A stretch of DNA of 64,000 nucleotides from positions 120,314,957-120,378,956 of the forward strand of contig JBCNJP010000007.1 of NCBI GenBank assembly GCA_039602395.1, written 5' to 3'. A program made the position numbers and the translations under genes. The stretch is from Deinandra increscens subsp. villosa. Lineage: Eukaryota > Streptophyta > Magnoliopsida > Asterales > Asteraceae. The notes beneath the pieces were generated by a model. The model did no database searches. It saw nothing but the letters and a program-made list of their open reading frames with translations, and was not told where the DNA came from. Shown here one piece after another: positions 60,301 to 64,000 of the stretch; position 1 is the first letter of the stretch, and the number at the start of each line of letters is the position of its first letter.

Positions 60301-63213
60301 TTCTAGGGTTGATCCCATAAGGCTTGATGATCAGTTTTACATGAATAACGAGACAGATGGGCCTAGTAGATGGAATTCACCATCAGTATCATATTCTTCA
60401 GCAGGTCATAATATCAATATATCTTCAGCTCCTGCGGAGAGAGAACCATACATCCCAAAGTATGTGGAAGTCAATTACATTGAAGGTTCAAATGACAAAA
60501 GGTGGAGTAAGCGAGATTTCCCATGGACCAAACAGTTGGAGGTATGTGCCTATGTGGTATCCAACTGGAACCAAAATATGGGAATATTTGAACCGATAAC
60601 CAGACTATATAGTACTGGCTCAGAGCTGGTTGTGTCCTGAATTGTATCTTGATCCAGACCTGGTATATTGGTTTTGTTTAGTGCGTCATGGTTCAGATTG
60701 GTGCTATGGTTTTGTCCCGAGTTTTGCACACATCTATTTGAACACATAACTACAGTTTTGGCCTTTTGGGTGATAATTTTTCCTTGGTTGATGGTTCATC
60801 GCAGGATAATAACAAGAAGGTGTTTGGTAATCACTCATTCAGACCAAACCAAAGAGAGGTGATTAATGCAACAATGAGTGGAAATGATGTTTTTGTTTTA
60901 ATGCCAACCGGAGGTGGAAAAAGTCTGACTTATCAGGTAGTTTTTGTTAATCAGTTTCCTACAGTTATTGAATAATTTTATTTCTGGAATTTGTATTCTT
61001 TGTTTTGAACAATGTTGGTTTTATTGCAGCTCCCTGCTTTTATTTGTCCTGGTTTAACATTGGTAATCTCACCACTCGTTTCACTGATCCAAGATCAAAT
61101 AATGCATCTCTTGCAGGTATGCATTTGATTTCTTTCTTGTAAACATTTTCTCATTAATGTGTACTGATTCTAAGATACTTTATTATCTTTTGGTTTACAA
61201 TTAAGGCAAACATTCCTGCCGCTTACTTAAGTGCGAATATGGAGTGGACTGAGCAACAGGAGATTCTAAGAGAGATTTGCTCGGAGTACTGTAGTTACAA
61301 GCTGTTATATGTCACCCCAGAGAAAGTTGCAAAGTGAGTTCTTTTTTTCCCCCCTTTTTTATGCCGTCATTTTCTTAAAATCATATAATTGTCCTGATCC
61401 GCCTTATTAACAATCATATAATTGTCCTGATCCGCCTTATTAACAATCATATAATTACACAGTGCAATATTTCACTTATTAACAATCATATAATTGTCCT
61501 GATCTGCCTTATGATTGTAAGCAAGTCTAGTATAAAGATAGATAACTGGAAACAAAGATACATTCTGAAGTTTCTTTTAACCTGCTTCTCCACCATCCTT
61601 ACTATTATGTTTTTAAGCTCTAAGTTCTAACTACTATGTTAATTGGTATGTGAGTGCAGAAGTGATTTTTTGCTCCGCCAATTGGAAAACTTGCATGCAC
61701 GAGATATGTTAAGTAGAATTGTGATTGATGAAGCACATTGTGTGAGCCAATGGGGGCATGATTTCAGGCCAGATTATCAGGTGAGGGTTTTTGACTTTTT
61801 GGCTGCATTATTCTATTTACATTGCATCAAGTTTGAAGTACTTTTAGGTTTTTTAAACAATAAGGCTGTTATGTACAGGGTCTTGGTATTTTGAAGCAAA
61901 AATTTCCAAAAATACCAGTATTAGCTTTAACTGCAACGGCTACAGCCAGTGTTAAGGAAGATGTTGTGCAGGCTCTTGGTCTGGTTGACTGTATTATTTT
62001 TAGACAGAGTTTTAACCGCGCAAACCTAAGGTACGATTCAAGTATTGATACTGTATTATTATTAAGCTAGTGGTAAGGTGGTGCTTCAAATCAGTTACAT
62101 ACAACTGGGTCTGTCTGTGTTGTGTTATATGGGTCAAGGGAGTCAAACTAAAAGATCAAACGAAAAAGGAAATGGTTCAAATGGATTGAGCAAGTCCAAT
62201 GGGTCATGGGCAATGTATTCAAGTGCATAGAAACTTCTTTTACTAAAAGAACTTTATTTTTTATATATTTATTTTTTAAAATTTTGTAACAGTATAGTTA
62301 TTGTAGTCAGATTTCATGTATCAGAAATTTACAGAATACAAAAGTGTTTGTGGGTTGGTCCAATCTGAACCTACCCTTTTTTGGCTCATACTAAAACTAA
62401 TCCATCTTGACCTCTTACTCTTCCTGCCTGACCCACCTATTTTGCCTCTTATACCTGACAATGTGTTAACCTTTTAATTATGCTAATCTTGCAGGTTTTC
62501 GGTTATCCCTAAGACGAAAAAATGTCTGGAGGATATTGATAAATTCATCAGGGCCCATCATTTTGATCAATGTGGAATCATCTATTGTCTTTCAAGGATG
62601 GACTGTGAAAAAGTGGCTGAAAAGCTGCAGGTTCTGTGTTTCATTTTATTTATATATTTTTTACCGACCAGAAATCTCGGATGTTAATGATTGTTTGGTT
62701 TGGTCTTGTGAACTCTTAGTAGAGTCTCGACATTGTTTTGATTAATGATGCGTTTGAGGTGGCAATACTGACTCGTTTACCTACCATGGGTTGTTACGTA
62801 AGTCAAACTGGTTTAGCTAAAAGATACAACTAAAAATGTGTTGAATTGGTTTATTGAATGTACTAAATGCATAAAAAAAATCCTATATTGCTTTATTAGA
62901 AAAAGCTAGATTATTGTTGTAATAAAATTGTTTTCTACTCACATCTAACTGTACTAAATGATTACCGAATACCAATTTTGACCCTTATCTGTCTCTAGTA
63001 TATATGTTTTATATTCAGTCTGTCACATGCGATCAGTAACAGTTAGAACTTCCAATCTAGTTCCTCATGTTGAGTGATAATTTTTGCAGGAGTATGGGCA
63101 CAAAGCAGCATTTTATCATGCTTCTATGGACCCTGAGCTACGTGCATCAGTTCAAAGGAAGTGGAGTAAAGATGAAGTTAATATCATATGTGCAACTGTG
63201 GCATTTGGAATGG
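57332..63213 (+). CDS. RECQL4A: RecQ DNA helicase, RECQ4A/BLM type (5' part, continues past window)
   Basis: ATP-dependent 3'-5' DNA helicase, BLM/Sgs1 orthologue, which in plants works with TOP3alpha and RMI1 to dissolve recombination intermediates and limit crossovers. CDS is join(57332..57336, 57420..57587, 58015..58072, 58349..58747, 59359..59529, 59613..59740, 60157..60541, 60805..60936, 61030..61116, 61206..61333, 61660..61780, 61879..62030, 62495..62630, 63090..63213, and beyond), 731 residues visible, phases consistent. The start is ATG split from its frame by an intron after five bases (ATG AG|T), giving MSNNQGGGLDKLRRDNW. A long disordered N-terminus (VIDDDDDILQNLDLDQIV near residue 205) precedes the helicase core: motif 0 FRPNQRE, Walker A TGGGKS (Lys477), Ia VISPLVSLIQDQ, II DEAH (577-580) with aromatic loop SQWGHDFRPDY, III LALTATA, IV IIYCLSR, V ATVAFGM. 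Motif VI, RQC and HRDC lie outside. Confidence 0.95.
61379..61515 (+). repeat. 33-bp tandem repeats in a RecQ intron
   Basis: AATCATATAATTGTCCTGAT followed by CCGCCTTATTAAC occurs in two adjoining copies (about 61379-61444), then a diverged copy and another at about 61486. Intron between the exons ending 61333 and starting 61660. Confidence 0.8.
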
Positions 63214-63244
63214 GTACGTAGCAGTTTCCAGTTACTTGTTAGAT

Positions 63245-64000
63245 TTTTTTTTTTTGAACGGCCAATATCATTAAAAACTAGCAAGGAGCTAGAAGAAAGT
63301 TACAAGACATAAAAGAAGCAAAAACACTTAGGAAAAGTACAAGGCATTTCTAATCCAACTAGACCAAACTAAATCAGGCAGATTCCCACGAGTTTTCACC
63401 CACAAAAAGGAAGAAGATTTAATTTCCTCAGAAATGCATCGAGCATGAGTGTTCTGATGATTGAAGATCTTTCCGTTTCGGGCCAACCACAGATGCCACA
63501 GGGTACAGGAGGCGATGGTCCTTAGCACCAGGAGCGATTTGGGAGGCAGCGCAGCAGCACAGGAAAAATCCATTAACTCACGTAAGGAGCTGTCAGTTTT
63601 GAAATCGAAACCGGACCAAGCCTTGATAAGATTCCAGGTTTGAGCAGCTACCGGGCAGGAGAGACAAAGATGTTCGGCAGATTCGACTTCATGAGGACAC
63701 CAGGTACAGCCGATGAAGGGGAGAGAAACGCCACGCTTAAGAAGATTGTCTTTTGTGGGTATGCGATTCAAAACAGCCCGCAAGGAGAAGAGATTAACCT
63801 TTATGGGGACCCAATGAATCCAGGCATGTTTGTAGTAAAAAACAGGAGCAGAACCAGACTCGATATAACCAGCCTCGATATCGAGTTTGATGGCTTTAGT
63901 TTCGAACACAGCCCCTTCGTCTGCATTGAGAATGTCGATGTTTTTATCAAGCAGCTCCTGATGCGTTTGAGGGATGAACTTCCAGATGCCTGGGATCGAT
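63245..64000 (-). mobile_element. LINE retrotransposon 3' end inserted in a RecQ intron
   Basis: On the minus strand this is the 3' end of a plant LINE: the reverse-transcriptase-associated zinc-binding domain (zf-RVT) frame followed by a 3' UTR and a poly(A), seen as a T-run at 63246-63256. It begins about 32 bases after the exon donor at 63213/63214. It extends past the right edge, so the 5' end and target duplication are not visible. Confidence 0.88.
63328..64000 (-). CDS. LINE ORF2 C-terminus with zf-RVT domain (partial)
   Basis: C-terminal part of a non-LTR retrotransposon polyprotein, open from the window edge (SIPGIWKFIPQTHQELLDKN at 64000) to the stop near 63328, about 223 codons without interruption. 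The zf-RVT domain shows WIHWVPIKVNLFSLRAVLNR, IPTKDNLLKRGV and CTWCPHEVESAEHLCLSCPV (C-x2-C...H-x4-C pattern), then TIASCTLWHLWLARNGKIFN. The reverse transcriptase and endonuclease would lie beyond the window. The lack of stops suggests a fairly recent insertion. Confidence 0.88.
   Translation of the reverse strand, partial: SIPGIWKFIPQTHQELLDKNIDILNADEGAVFETKAIKLDIEAGYIESGSAPVFYYKHAWIHWVPIKVNLFSLRAVLNRIPTKDNLLKRGVSLPFIGCTWCPHEVESAEHLCLSCPVAAQTWNLIKAWSGFDFKTDSSLRELMDFSCAAALPPKSLLVLRTIASCTLWHLWLARNGKIFNHQNTHARCISEEIKSSSFLWVKTRGNLPDLVWSSWIRNALYFS

Overview
The window is nuclear DNA from a flowering plant, most likely a eudicot and tentatively an asterid. It is AT-rich, genes have many short GT-AG introns, protein families are plant-specific (bZIP34/61, MLO, SKIP19-type F-box), and it carries nuclear-integrated plastid DNA, Helitrons, hAT, Harbinger and pogo elements and a LINE. 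Gene models were assembled by hand from codon phase, splice dinucleotides and family knowledge. No database search was possible.

Layout. 0.6-2.7 kb: an F-box/LRR gene (minus) with a decayed duplicate of its 3' end beside it. 3.5-5 kb: probable LTR-retrotransposon debris and a tRNA-like SINE head. 6.4-10.5 kb: a four-exon bZIP34/61-type transcription factor (plus). 11.7-17.7 kb: a hAT MITE, a near-identical 1.8 kb direct duplication, and between its copies a patchwork of short repeats plus two plastid fragments (petB fused to ndhK-ndhC). 17.7-23.9 kb: a 1.0 kb Helitron, a 2.0 kb hAT element with a nested foldback, and a second Helitron end. 24-41 kb: two tandem, nearly identical MLO genes in about 9.04 kb units, with a 500-N assembly gap between them. 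41.5-42.2 kb: a MITE. 43.5-49 kb: a 12-exon TM9/EMP70 gene (minus). 49.7-56.1 kb: an 81-bp tandem repeat, LTR debris, a broken hAT transposase, a Harbinger-like element with a broken Myb/SANT ORF1, and an internally deleted pogo element. 57.3-63.2 kb and beyond: the N-terminal half of a RECQ4A/BLM-type helicase gene (plus), with a LINE inserted in an intron close to the right edge.

The host genes (F-box, bZIP, MLO, TM9, RecQ) look functionally unrelated, as is usual in plant chromosomes; they form no operon or pathway cluster. The most unusual structures are the plastid/duplication patchwork at 11.8-17.7 kb and the MLO tandem pair, which may be a real recent duplication or an unmerged haplotype. 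I found no convincing wholly new biological system. The closest to undescribed are locus-specific: the repair-like patchwork, a perfect 31-bp hairpin in an MLO intron, and the splice-split RECQ start codon overlapped by a short upstream frame.
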